Shown here piece after piece: positions 43,235 to 51,630 of a stretch of 64,000 nt of DNA (its first letter is position 1; each line of letters opens with the position of its first letter). Under the pieces are notes generated by a model. That model saw nothing but the letters and a program-made list of their open reading frames with translations, had not been told where the DNA came from and ran no database searches. Source of the DNA: JANNSX01 sp041397825 (GTDB lineage Bacteria; Pseudomonadota; Alphaproteobacteria; Rhizobiales; Hyphomicrobiaceae); assembly GCA_041397825.1 (NCBI GenBank), contig JAWKVX010000005.1:62001-126000 (forward strand), in the 5' to 3' direction. A program made the translations under genes and the position numbers.

Positions 43235-44115
43235 GGATCGTCGACGCCCATCATCACATCTGGCGGCAGACCGATCTGCCCTGGCTGCTTGGTCCGACCC
43301 AGCCGCGCATCTTCGGGCGCTACGATGCCATCAAGCGCGACTATCCCATGACCGAGTACATTCGCGATGTCGAGGCATGCGGCGTGACGGCGTCGGTCTA
43401 TGTTCAGGCCAACTGGGCGCCCAACTGGTTTGCCGACGAAGTCGCCTGGGTGAGCGCCACGGCCCAGCAGACAGGCTGGCCGCACGGCATCGTCGGCTAT
43501 TGCGACATGCTGCAGCGCGATGCGCGGCGCGACCTCGACAAGCTCGCGCAGTACCCGCTGATGCGAGGCATCCGCCAGCAGCTGCACTGGCACCGCAAGC
43601 CGCTCTACCGCTTTGCCAATTCGCCCGATCTCGCCCGCAGTCCGGCTCTGCACCGCAACGTCGGCTATCTTGCAGACTATGGCTGGAGCTTCGATCTGCA
43701 GATCTTTCCGGATCAGGTCCAAAGCGCGCTCACCCTGGTCGACGCCTGCCCGCAGGTGAGCTTCGTGCTTCAGCACGCAGGCATGCTCGAGGATGACAGC
43801 GACGCCGGACAGAGCCATTGGCGCCGGCAGATGCTGGCATTGGCCGAGCGGCCGAACGTCTATGCCAAGCTGTCCGCCTTCGGCACCTTCATCCATCGCA
43901 ACGACCCGGCGCACATCGCCTGGATGATCTCGGAGACGGTCGCGATCTTCGGCGCCAGGCGCTGTCTTTACGGGTCGAACTTCCCGATCGAGAAGCTCTG
44001 GACGAGCTACGGCGCACTCATCGGCGCTTTCCGGGAAGGGGCATCCTACCTGCCGGAAAGCGAGCAGGACGCCATCTTTGCCGGTACGGCCCGCAGGGTC
44101 TACCGGCTGCAATGA
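43231..44115 (+). CDS. Amidohydrolase family 2 (lactonase-like)
   Basis: A 294-residue TIM-barrel hydrolase beginning MRIVDAHHHIWRQTDLPWL, the family's metal-binding HxH start. Later landmarks are LQHAGMLEDD near residue 178 and FGARRCLYGSNFPIEKLW near 248. The usual catalytic Asp position (GTDYP in the homologue at 23182) reads GSNFP here, so that Asp is Asn; this is common in some subgroups. It is the second member of this family in the locus and is co-translated with coxE (ATGA). Likely hydrolyses a ring-opened or lactone intermediate; exact substrate unknown. Confidence 0.92.
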   Translation: MRIVDAHHHIWRQTDLPWLLGPTQPRIFGRYDAIKRDYPMTEYIRDVEACGVTASVYVQANWAPNWFADEVAWVSATAQQTGWPHGIVGYCDMLQRDARRDLDKLAQYPLMRGIRQQLHWHRKPLYRFANSPDLARSPALHRNVGYLADYGWSFDLQIFPDQVQSALTLVDACPQVSFVLQHAGMLEDDSDAGQSHWRRQMLALAERPNVYAKLSAFGTFIHRNDPAHIAWMISETVAIFGARRCLYGSNFPIEKLWTSYGALIGAFREGASYLPESEQDAIFAGTARRVYRLQ

Positions 44116-44144
44116 ATATGCGCATCGAGTAAGGGAGTAGAGGA

Positions 44145-44993
44145 ATGGCGCTCGAGATCAAGCTTCTGGACTATGGCGACATCGAGCTCGAGAGTAGCTT
44201 TCTGGTGCTGGGCCGCGATTGCGGACGGACGCGCCGCGTGCCGGTCTATGGCTTTCTCATCACCGGCGGCAAGTATCCGGTCGTCGTCGACACGGGCTAT
44301 CGCGATAATGCCATCATGGAAAGCCTCGGCATGCGGGGGCTCCAGTTCCACGAGAACATGATCGAGAACCAGCTTGCACGTCACGGCGTCAAGATGCGTG
44401 ATGTGCGCTATGTCTGTCATACGCATCTACATATCGACCATGCCGGCAAAGACGATCATTTCCCGATGACGACGACAGTGGTCCTGAACCGCCGAGAGCT
44501 CGAGTACTCGGTGTCCGGCCTGATGTTCCCACAATATCCAAAACCCGACATCCAGCATTTGATTGAGCGTCTGCACACGCCTGGCGCGTTGCGGCTCGAG
44601 GATACCGAGATCACCGGTGAGATCGAGCTCATCCCCGGCGTGTCTGTGTCATGGGCCGGCGCCCATACCGAAGGCTCGATGAACGTCCATGTCGAGACCG
44701 CCGAGGGTCGGGCAACGATCTGCGGCGACGTCATCTACGACTTCAACGATCAGATCGTGAATCCTCTGCACGAAATCGCCGATCATGAGCCGCGTGTGAC
44801 TGGCAATCATGGTACGACGAAACGTGCCGAGAAGGCGGCCATGAAGAAGATCCTCAATACGTCGAAATTCCTGCTGCCGATCCACGACAAGCCGGCCAAG
44901 ATCGAGGCCGATATGGTCGTCGGCCGTCTCGGTATGCAGGTGCCCGGGCCGATCACGGAGACATTGCCCCGTCGCGACTGGTTTCCCGCTTAG
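44145..44993 (+). CDS. Metallo-beta-lactamase-fold hydrolase (N-acyl homoserine lactonase-like)
   Basis: A 282-residue zinc hydrolase. The two-zinc motif HTHLHIDH is complete at residues 92-99. Later His and Asp ligands are AGAHTEGSM near 170 and CGDVIYDFND near 193, and the final His is IHDKPA near 248. The general layout matches AiiA-type lactonases and related lactone or ester hydrolases. Given the surrounding lactonase-like enzymes it more likely acts on a catabolic intermediate than on a quorum signal; that is inference. AAGGGAG and AGGA precede the ATG. Confidence 0.92.
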   Translation: MALEIKLLDYGDIELESSFLVLGRDCGRTRRVPVYGFLITGGKYPVVVDTGYRDNAIMESLGMRGLQFHENMIENQLARHGVKMRDVRYVCHTHLHIDHAGKDDHFPMTTTVVLNRRELEYSVSGLMFPQYPKPDIQHLIERLHTPGALRLEDTEITGEIELIPGVSVSWAGAHTEGSMNVHVETAEGRATICGDVIYDFNDQIVNPLHEIADHEPRVTGNHGTTKRAEKAAMKKILNTSKFLLPIHDKPAKIEADMVVGRLGMQVPGPITETLPRRDWFPA

Positions 44994-45020
44994 TCACAAA
45001 AGTCGTCGAGGACCTTCTCC

Positions 45021-46655
45021 ATGGCCCACGAAGCCCTCCGCCCCGAGTTCCGAAATCTGATCGACGAACATGCGCCGGTCCGCCAGATCGGCTCGGGCTT
45101 CACCTTCACCGAGGGCCCGATCTGGCATCCGAAGGAGCACTATCTCCTGTTCTCGGACATGCCCGCCGATACGCGGCGGCGATGGGACGTCTCGGGTGTC
45201 AGAGAGGTGATGAAGCCGTCCAACAAGGGCAACGGCATGACCTATGACCGGGAGCTCAATCTCCTCGTCTGCGAGCATGCCACCTCCTCTGTTGCTCGGT
45301 TCGATCGAGATGGCCGTCGGACCGTGCTCGCCTCGCATTTCGAGGGCAAGGAGCTCAACAGCCCGAACGACATCGTGGTGAAGTCCGACGGCTCCATCTA
45401 TTTCACCGACCCCTGGTACGGGCGCATGCCGCACTATGGCGTCGAGCGGCCGCGCCAGCTCGGCTGGCAGGGTGTGTTCCGCATTCCTCCGGGGCGGATG
45501 GGGGGCGAGCCGCAGCTCGTCGTCGACCGCTTCGTCTTCACCCAACCGAACGGGCTCTGCTTCTCGCCGGACGAGAAGAAGCTCTATGTGAACGACACCG
45601 AGCAGGCCAATATCCGCGTCTTCGATGTGAAGCCGGATGGATCGCTCGGCTACGGGCGCGTCTTCGCCTCCGGCATCAAGGACACTTTGAAACCCGGTGT
45701 TCCCGACGGCATGAAGTGCGACAGTCAGGGCAACATCTGGCTCACCGCACCGGGTGGCCTATGGGTCTACAACCCCGACGGGATCCTGATCGGCAAAGTC
45801 TCGATTCCGGAGCAGTCGGCCAATCTGCACTGGGGCGGTGACGACTGGCGGACGTTGTTCGTCTGTGCCTGCACATCGGTCTATGCGGTGACGACGAAGA
45901 TCGGTCCGCGCAACGAGCCATTCATGCGCTCCGATGCCGGCGCGAGCTCGGTGCCGAGCCGGCCGGCGATGTCCGCAGGCAGCTCGGCAAGCAGGCCGCC
46001 GTCGCAGCCATCGGCTCCCGCCTCTGCTTCGTCGATCATGACAGATAGCGGCTTTCGCCTCGATGCTTCCCGCTGTGCGCTGATCATTCAGGACATGCAG
46101 AATGATGTTGTCATGGAGGGGGGTGCCTTCGCATCATCCGGCTCTCCGCAGCATTGCCGGGAGCAGAACGCGGTCGAGAACGCACGCCGTCTCGCCGAGC
46201 ACTGCCGTCGCCTGCAGATCCCAGTCATTCATGTCTGGTTCGTCAGGCCCGCGAGCGGTCTCGGCATGACGCTCAACGCGCCGCTCTTCGAAGGCGTCAT
46301 CTCGTCGAATGGTCTCGTCGAGGGGACCTGGGGGGCCGCGCCGGTACCGGGGCTCGAGGCACAGCCCGGAGATCATGTCGTCAAGAAGATGCGCATGAGC
46401 GCCTGGGAAGGCTCGAGCCTGGAGACCGTCCTCAAGGCAGAAGGTCGCGACATCATCATCGAGACTGGTGCCTGGACGAACATGTCGATCGAGCACACGG
46501 CGCGGACCGGCGCCGACAAGGGCTACGTCATGGTCATTCCCGAGGATGCCTGCTCGACGATGAATGCCGATTGGCATCGGGCCTCCATCGATTACGCGCT
46601 GCAGAATGTCTCGGTCGTGACGACCACCGATCATGTTATCCGGGCGCTCGGGTAA
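45021..46655 (+). CDS. SMP-30/gluconolactonase fused to isochorismatase-like hydrolase
   Basis: A 544-residue bifunctional-looking protein. Residues 1-308 are an SMP-30 six-bladed propeller lactonase with metal-ligand positions at Glu31 (FTEGPIWHP), Asn in NSPNDIVV near 121, Asn in QPNGLCFSPD and Asp in VPDGMKCD. Residues 309-339 are a Ser/Ala/Pro linker. Residues 340-544 are an isochorismatase-fold hydrolase with Asp358 (IIQDMQND) and the Lys region VVKKMRMSAWEGS. The usual nucleophile Cys in TN-x-C-V-E is Ser489 (TNMSIEHTAR). The Met at 340 has no ribosome-binding site, so separate expression of the second domain is unlikely. Confidence 0.92.
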   Translation: MAHEALRPEFRNLIDEHAPVRQIGSGFTFTEGPIWHPKEHYLLFSDMPADTRRRWDVSGVREVMKPSNKGNGMTYDRELNLLVCEHATSSVARFDRDGRRTVLASHFEGKELNSPNDIVVKSDGSIYFTDPWYGRMPHYGVERPRQLGWQGVFRIPPGRMGGEPQLVVDRFVFTQPNGLCFSPDEKKLYVNDTEQANIRVFDVKPDGSLGYGRVFASGIKDTLKPGVPDGMKCDSQGNIWLTAPGGLWVYNPDGILIGKVSIPEQSANLHWGGDDWRTLFVCACTSVYAVTTKIGPRNEPFMRSDAGASSVPSRPAMSAGSSASRPPSQPSAPASASSIMTDSGFRLDASRCALIIQDMQNDVVMEGGAFASSGSPQHCREQNAVENARRLAEHCRRLQIPVIHVWFVRPASGLGMTLNAPLFEGVISSNGLVEGTWGAAPVPGLEAQPGDHVVKKMRMSAWEGSSLETVLKAEGRDIIIETGAWTNMSIEHTARTGADKGYVMVIPEDACSTMNADWHRASIDYALQNVSVVTTTDHVIRALG

Positions 46656-46785
46656 GAGGCTGAAAAATCTTTCTTATTGAACGGTTTGACATTGGTCCGG
46701 CGGCTTTGTCCGTGTCGCATCCACATGCCCATGTTCCCGCTCGCCTGTCACGGTGCACACGGCTATGCTGCCGTTAGAGACAGGC

Positions 46786-46810
46786 GCGCGCCTTTTCGAG
46801 GCGCGCTTTT
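46786..46810 (+). terminator. Intrinsic-terminator-like hairpin before BMP gene
   Basis: GCGCGCC (46786-46792) and GGCGCGC (46800-46806) pair perfectly around a 7-nt loop and are followed by TTTT. It is 130 nt after the stop of the SMP-30 fusion and 35 nt before the next start. It could terminate the long upstream operon or act as an attenuator of the BMP gene. Confidence 0.6.
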
Positions 46811-46845
46811 GCATGTCCGAGACAACCATTGCATGGGAGGTGCGT

Positions 46846-47931
46846 GTGGCTCAGGTGACAAGACGGGAATTTGCGGCACTGGCGGCTGGCGCCGGCGTCA
46901 TGGCGCTTACGACCGGCGCGGCAGCGGCTGACAAACTCAAGGTCGGTTTCATCTATGTCGGTCCGATCGGTGATCACGGCTGGTCCTATCAGCATCACCA
47001 GGGTCAGGAGGCCGTGAAGGCGGAGCTTGGCGACCAGGTCGAGACCACCTTCGTCGAGAACGTCGCCGAGGGACCTGATGCCGAGCGCGTCATTGCCCAA
47101 CTCGCCGAGAGCGGGCATGGCCTCATCTTCACGACATCGTTCGGATTCATGAATGCCACGGTGAAGGTCGCGCAGCGCTTTCCTGATGTGAAATTCGAGC
47201 ACGCCACCGGATTCAAGAAGGCCGACAACCTCGCGATCTACAATGCGCGTTTCTATGAAGGCCGACATGTCGTCGGCCTGATCGCCGGCAAGATGACCAA
47301 GTCGAACACGATCGGCTACATCGCGTCCTTTCCGATCCCCGAGGTCGTGATGGGCATCAACGCGACCTATCTGGCGGCGAAGAAGGTCAATCCAGACGTC
47401 AAGATCAAAGTCGTCTGGGTCAGTACATGGTTCGACCCGGGCAAGGAGGCGGACGCCGCCAAGGCGCTGATCGATCAGGGTGCCGACATCATCATGCAGC
47501 ACACCGACAGTCCAGCCGCGATCAAGGTCGCCCAGGAGCGTGGCGTGTGGGCCGTGGGTCAAGCCTCGGACATGGCGCATTTCGGGCCGGACGTCGTGCT
47601 GACCTCGATTGTCGACGATTGGGCTCCCTACTATGTCGGCCGGACGAAAGCCGTGCTGGAGGGGACGTGGAAAACCGAGGACACCTGGGGCGGTCTTGCC
47701 AGCGGCATGGTCGGCATCCCGGCGATCAACGAGAAAGTTCCCGCCGACGTGCGAGCCATGGCTGAAGCGGCTCTGGCCGACATCAAGGCCGGCAAGCTGC
47801 ACCCCTTCACCGGGCCGATCAAGAAGCAGGACGGGTCGGACTGGCTCGCAGACGGCCAGGTTGCGCCCGATGGGGATCTCCTTGGCATGAATTTCTATGT
47901 CGAAGGCATCGAGGGCGAGTTGCCGAAGTGA
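46846..47931 (+). CDS. BMP family ABC substrate-binding protein
   Basis: A 361-residue periplasmic binding protein of the basic-membrane-protein (PnrA-like, nucleoside-binding) family. Start at GTG 46846 with GGGAGG five nucleotides upstream gives a twin-arginine-like signal TRREFAALAAGAGV ending at AAA. The mature part opens DKLKVGFIYVGPIGDHGWSYQHHQG, the family's ligand-loop start. FTTSFGFMNATVKVA, FEHATGF and GQASDMAHFGPD follow. No cognate permease or ATPase lies in the window. The convergent 8-oxoguanine-deaminase-like gene suggests a purine ligand. Confidence 0.92.
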   Translation: MAQVTRREFAALAAGAGVMALTTGAAAADKLKVGFIYVGPIGDHGWSYQHHQGQEAVKAELGDQVETTFVENVAEGPDAERVIAQLAESGHGLIFTTSFGFMNATVKVAQRFPDVKFEHATGFKKADNLAIYNARFYEGRHVVGLIAGKMTKSNTIGYIASFPIPEVVMGINATYLAAKKVNPDVKIKVVWVSTWFDPGKEADAAKALIDQGADIIMQHTDSPAAIKVAQERGVWAVGQASDMAHFGPDVVLTSIVDDWAPYYVGRTKAVLEGTWKTEDTWGGLASGMVGIPAINEKVPADVRAMAEAALADIKAGKLHPFTGPIKKQDGSDWLADGQVAPDGDLLGMNFYVEGIEGELPK

Positions 47932-47958
47932 CGCTCGGACCTTGACATGGCGATCGAG

Positions 47959-47986
47959 GGGCGGCTTCGGCCGCCCTTCTTGTTTT
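47959..47986. terminator. Intrinsic terminator between convergent genes
   Basis: GGGCGGC-TTCG-GCCGCCC (47959-47976) is a perfect 7-bp stem with a UUCG tetraloop, followed by TTCTTGTTTT. It ends the BMP transcript and lies 8 nt from the stop of the convergent deaminase gene. Confidence 0.85.
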
Positions 47987-47993
47987 GGAGCAC

Positions 47994-49352
47994 TCAGTCC
48001 CCGTTGGCGAGCGCACGGGCGAGTGTGTTGTGGCGTCTGATGGTGTGCTCGAGGTCGATGGTCGTCAGGTGCCCGTCACGGACGATGATGCGGCCATCGA
48101 CAATGGTATATCGCGCTCGGGCCGGTGCGCAGAGGACGAGGGCAGCGACGGGATCCCAGCCGGCGCCGGCGAAGCCCACCTCGCCGAAGGAGAAGATGGC
48201 CACATCTGCGGCATAGCCGGGTGCAAGCTGTCCAATGGTGTCGGCGCGGCCGAGCACGCGGGCACCGCCCGCCGTGGCGAGCGCCAACGCCTCGCGGGCA
48301 CGGAGCGCTTTTGGATCTCCACCGACGCGCTGAAGCAGCATTGCCTGGCGCGCTTCGGCGATGAGGTCGCCGCTGTCGTTGGAGGCTGAGCCGTCGACCC
48401 CGAGGCCGACGGCGATGCCCTCGTCGATCAGGGCGCGGACCGGTGCGATTCCGGAGGCAAGCCGCATGTTCGACGACGGGCAGTGCGCGATCCCTGAGCG
48501 CGTTCGCCGGAACGCGGCTATGCCGGGTGCACCAAGCTCGACGCAATGCGCGTGCCACGTGTCGGCCCCGAGCCAGCCGAGCCGCTCGACATGCTCGACG
48601 GGGGTCACGCCGAGTGCCTCGCGGCAGTAGACGACATCCTCGGTGTTCTCGGCCGTGTGGGTGTGCAGCATGACGCCGTAGTGGCGCGCCATTGCCGCAG
48701 TATCGCGCATCAGGCCGTCGCTCACCGTGAACGGCGTGCAGGGTGCGAGCGCCACCCTGAGCAGAGCCCTGGGCGAAGAGTCGTGAAATGTCTCGATCAC
48801 TCGTTGGCAATCGGCGAGGATATCGGCTTCCTTCTCGACCAGAGAGTCGGGCGGAAGGCCGCCCTGGCTCTCGCCCTTGCTCATGGAGCCGCGGCAGGCG
48901 TGGAATCGGAGGCCGACTTCGCGCGCGGCCTCGATTTCGTCGTCCAGGCGTGCCCCGTTCGGAAAGAGATAGAGATGATCGCTCGATGTGGTGCAGCCCG
49001 ACAGCGCGAGCTCGGCAAGGGCGGTTCGGGTGGAGACGCGAATGTGCTCGGGACCCATCCTCGCCCATATCGGATAGAGCGCTCTCAGCCAGCCGAAGAG
49101 GCGCTCGTCCTGTCCGGCCGGGACTGCGCGTGTGAGGCTCTGGTACATGTGGTGGTGGGTGTTGACGAGGCCCGGCAGGACGATGCTGTCCGAGGCGTCA
49201 ATCACCTCGTCGGCCGTCGTGGGCAGCTCCAACGTCGGACCGACCTGCTCGATGACGCCGTCGCGCGCGAACAGGCCGCCATCTGGGACCTCGTCTCGAT
49301 CCTCGGTCATGGTGACGAGGGTCAGGGCATTCTTGATGAGAAGCGTCGAAAT
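47994..49352 (-). CDS. 8-oxoguanine deaminase-like amidohydrolase, probable ATT start
   Basis: A 452-residue metal-dependent deaminase of the amidohydrolase/guanine-deaminase group. The HxH motif is NTHHHMYQSLTRAVP. Further ligands are HTHTAENTEDV, HAHCVEL and the Asp in GVDGSASND, a pattern characteristic of 8-oxoguanine deaminase and the related chlorohydrolases. The first in-frame ATG (49310) would remove the conserved first strand. Fourteen codons upstream an ATT (49352), eight nucleotides after GGGGAG and directly after an in-frame TGA plus one codon, restores the N-terminus STLLIKNALTLVTM. I therefore place the start there. The enzyme would release ammonia from oxidised or hydroxylated purines. 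Confidence 0.85.
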   Translation of the reverse strand: MSTLLIKNALTLVTMTEDRDEVPDGGLFARDGVIEQVGPTLELPTTADEVIDASDSIVLPGLVNTHHHMYQSLTRAVPAGQDERLFGWLRALYPIWARMGPEHIRVSTRTALAELALSGCTTSSDHLYLFPNGARLDDEIEAAREVGLRFHACRGSMSKGESQGGLPPDSLVEKEADILADCQRVIETFHDSSPRALLRVALAPCTPFTVSDGLMRDTAAMARHYGVMLHTHTAENTEDVVYCREALGVTPVEHVERLGWLGADTWHAHCVELGAPGIAAFRRTRSGIAHCPSSNMRLASGIAPVRALIDEGIAVGLGVDGSASNDSGDLIAEARQAMLLQRVGGDPKALRAREALALATAGGARVLGRADTIGQLAPGYAADVAIFSFGEVGFAGAGWDPVAALVLCAPARARYTIVDGRIIVRDGHLTTIDLEHTIRRHNTLARALANGD

Positions 49353-49424
49353 GGCTCAATCTCCCCGGTGCGGGGAGCAAGCTAGTCGAACTCATGCGTA
49401 CCGAAAAGGCTTGGTCCAGCCTGC

Positions 49425-49802
49425 TCAGGCCGCCATGGCAAGCTTGTCGATCTGCTGCAACAACTCGTCCCAGGCGATCGGCTTGGCGAAATAGCCGTTC
49501 ATGCCAGCATCGAAACAGCGTTTTTGATCACGTCGAAGGGCATTGGCCGTCAAGGCAATGATCGGCACACCGGCATTGCGAGTGCCGGTACGGATCATGC
49601 GCGCGCACTCCAATCCGTCGATCGACGGCATCTGGATGTCCATGAGGACGAGATCATAGTCATCCGCATAGAACCGGTCGATCGCCTCGAGTCCCGTCGA
49701 AGCGGACTCGACCTGATGTCCAGCACGACGCAGGTAGGCGGAGGCGACAAGCTGATTTGCCAGATTGTCCTCGACGAGCAGGATTTTGAGGATCTTCGTC
49801 AT
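49425..49802 (-). CDS. Single-domain response regulator (CheY-like)
   Basis: A 125-residue receiver domain with no output domain. ILLVEDNLANQLVASAYL carries the acidic pair, MDIQMPSIDGLE the phospho-acceptor Asp, ALTANAL the conserved Thr/Ser position and YFAKPIAWDEL the Lys. The ATG at 49802 overlaps the histidine kinase stop (ATGA), so it is the cognate partner. With neither DNA-binding nor enzymatic output, it must act through protein interaction or phosphotransfer. Confidence 0.93.
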   Translation of the reverse strand: MTKILKILLVEDNLANQLVASAYLRRAGHQVESASTGLEAIDRFYADDYDLVLMDIQMPSIDGLECARMIRTGTRNAGVPIIALTANALRRDQKRCFDAGMNGYFAKPIAWDELLQQIDKLAMAA

Positions 49803-51217
49803 TTGGCAATCCCGATCATCGTTTCGCTGACGGCGGTCTGGCACGCGCGCTCTTGCCGGTGGCCAGCCTCGTCGATGGGAAGATTGAGTGCAAATGCGCA
49901 GGTTGTTCCGGTGCCGAGCTCGCTCAGAATGCGGATCTCACCCCCCATCTTGCGGACGATATCCTGCGCGATGGCGAGGCCCAGTCCGGTGCCGCCATAT
50001 CGCCGGGTCGTGGTCGCATCGGCTTGAACGAACTTCTGGAAGAGCTTCTTCTGTGCATCCAGAGAAATGCCGATGCCCGTATCGGTGACCGTGAAGGCGA
50101 CCTCGACATAGCCCGCCGATACGCCGACCCTGTTCACCTCGACGACGACGCTGCCGTGATCGGTGAATTTGACGGCATTGCCGATGAGATTGATGAGAAC
50201 CTGGCGAAGCCGGAGCTGGTCGACCAGTACGGATGCCGGCAGGCGCGGATCGGTAATGACCTTCAGGTCAAGCTCTTTGCGCCGAGCGACCGGAATGAGA
50301 AGGGCGACAACGCCATTGAGGATCGATGCGATGCTCGCCGGCATCGGATCGAGGTCCAGGTGCCCCGCCTCGAACTTGGCGGCATCGAGCACATCGTTGA
50401 TCATGGTAAGGAGAGTACGGCCGGATTGCTGGATCGTGTCGACGAACAGGCGCTGCTCTGCATCGAGCGTCGTCTCGGCCAGAATACCGGCGAGGCCGAG
50501 GATGCTGTTCATCGGCGTTCTGAGCTCGTGGCTCATGTTGGTCAGGAACTCTGTCTTGCTGCGGAGGGCGCGCTCGGCCTCCGTCGCGGCATGACGGGCG
50601 ACGCGTTCGGCCAGCTCGGCGGTGACCTTTGCCTCCATGAGCGCGCGCTCGGTCTGGCGACGCTGCAGGATCTCGGCCTTCAGCTTGGCCGTCCGCTCCT
50701 CGACGCGGAGTTCGAGCTCCTCGTAGCTCCGCTTCAGGGCTATCTCGGTCGCCTTGACCTCGGTGATGTCCTGGAGCGTGCCGGCAAATTTGATGATCTT
50801 GCCGAGACTGTCGAACTCCGGCACGCCCTTTTCGACCACGTCGACGGTGCTGCCGTCCGGCCTGACGATCCGATACTCGAGATCGTAGCTCGAGCCGGTC
50901 CGGACCGCCTCACGGTAACATTCGCGCATCGCCGCCTGGTTGTCCGGATGAACAAACCGATCAACCCAATCCTCGAAGGGGATCAAAACCTGCTCGGCCG
51001 GCGCCCCGTGCAGCTCGTAATAGCCGCTGGAACATTGGACGAGCCGGTCGAGCGCGATGTCCGTTTGCCAGCTGCCGAGGAGGGCAAGCTTGCGCCGCGA
51101 TGACGGCTCGCGCTTGCCCGGGGCGCTGCTATTCGCCGAGCCATACAATGCCTTGCTCGTCGTGTCGCTCTGCGACTCGCGCGATCCAAGCACAATGATG
51201 TTCGACTGCTCACCCAT
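49799..51217 (-). CDS. PAS-domain sensor histidine kinase
   Basis: A 472-residue kinase with no clear membrane helix, so probably cytosolic. A PAS_3-type fold covers about residues 45-155 (WQTDIALDRL to FAGTLQDITEVKATE). A coiled coil follows (160-230), then the HisKA box with phospho-His in NMSHELRTPMNSILG. The HATPase domain has NLIGNAVKF, DTGIGIS and GGTGLGLAI. Layout matches hybrid kinases of the ArcB/BarA type, but the receiver is a separate overlapping gene. The stimulus is unknown. Confidence 0.94.
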   Translation of the reverse strand: MGEQSNIIVLGSRESQSDTTSKALYGSANSSAPGKREPSSRRKLALLGSWQTDIALDRLVQCSSGYYELHGAPAEQVLIPFEDWVDRFVHPDNQAAMRECYREAVRTGSSYDLEYRIVRPDGSTVDVVEKGVPEFDSLGKIIKFAGTLQDITEVKATEIALKRSYEELELRVEERTAKLKAEILQRRQTERALMEAKVTAELAERVARHAATEAERALRSKTEFLTNMSHELRTPMNSILGLAGILAETTLDAEQRLFVDTIQQSGRTLLTMINDVLDAAKFEAGHLDLDPMPASIASILNGVVALLIPVARRKELDLKVITDPRLPASVLVDQLRLRQVLINLIGNAVKFTDHGSVVVEVNRVGVSAGYVEVAFTVTDTGIGISLDAQKKLFQKFVQADATTTRRYGGTGLGLAIAQDIVRKMGGEIRILSELGTGTTCAFALNLPIDEAGHRQERACQTAVSETMIGIAK

Positions 51218-51437
51218 AGCTGCTCCATCGGATATGTCGGACTCCAGTCCGATCTTGGGAGCAGACTATCAGACGTCGTTGAAGTCGCGACTAAGCGCGG
51301 CCTGCAAATACACCTCAATTCTCGCCGCTACCATTAGCGATACGTTAACATCCGGCGCCTCTCGCGGCGCCGGATTGAGATGTTCTGTCGCTGGCCCGCT
51401 CACACCGGATCAATCCAGATGCCATGTCTCGATGACT

Positions 51438-51578
51438 CTATGCCGGAAGATCCACCCAGACCTGCCAGAACGGCTCGCTGCGGATCAACATGTCGCGACA
51501 TGCGCGCGCCTGATCGGCGAGTTTGAACTGCTCGTAGGATTCGGGCATCTCACCGGGGCGCTGTACAAAGACGATCAT
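51438..51578 (-). CDS. Small hypothetical protein (46 residues)
   Basis: A short ORF starting at ATG 51578 with AAGGAAG eight nucleotides upstream, encoding a protein with VFVQRPGEMPESYEQF and a C-terminal EPFWQVWVDLPA. It has balanced charge and no membrane segment. The GC-biased third positions and good ribosome-binding site favour a real gene. It is unknown to me. The 10-bp-phased GAAC repeats lie 53-82 nt upstream. Confidence 0.55.
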   Translation of the reverse strand: MIVFVQRPGEMPESYEQFKLADQARACRDMLIRSEPFWQVWVDLPA

Positions 51579-51630
51579 GGCTGGACTTCCTTGCTTTTGG
51601 GGTGGGGCAGGGGGGAAAGCCGACTCACTG

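Noticed and set aside
44145..44993. Quorum-quenching lactonase as a firm call
   Set aside because: The HTHLHIDH site is shared by many hydrolases, and the catabolic context is a better guide than similarity to AiiA.
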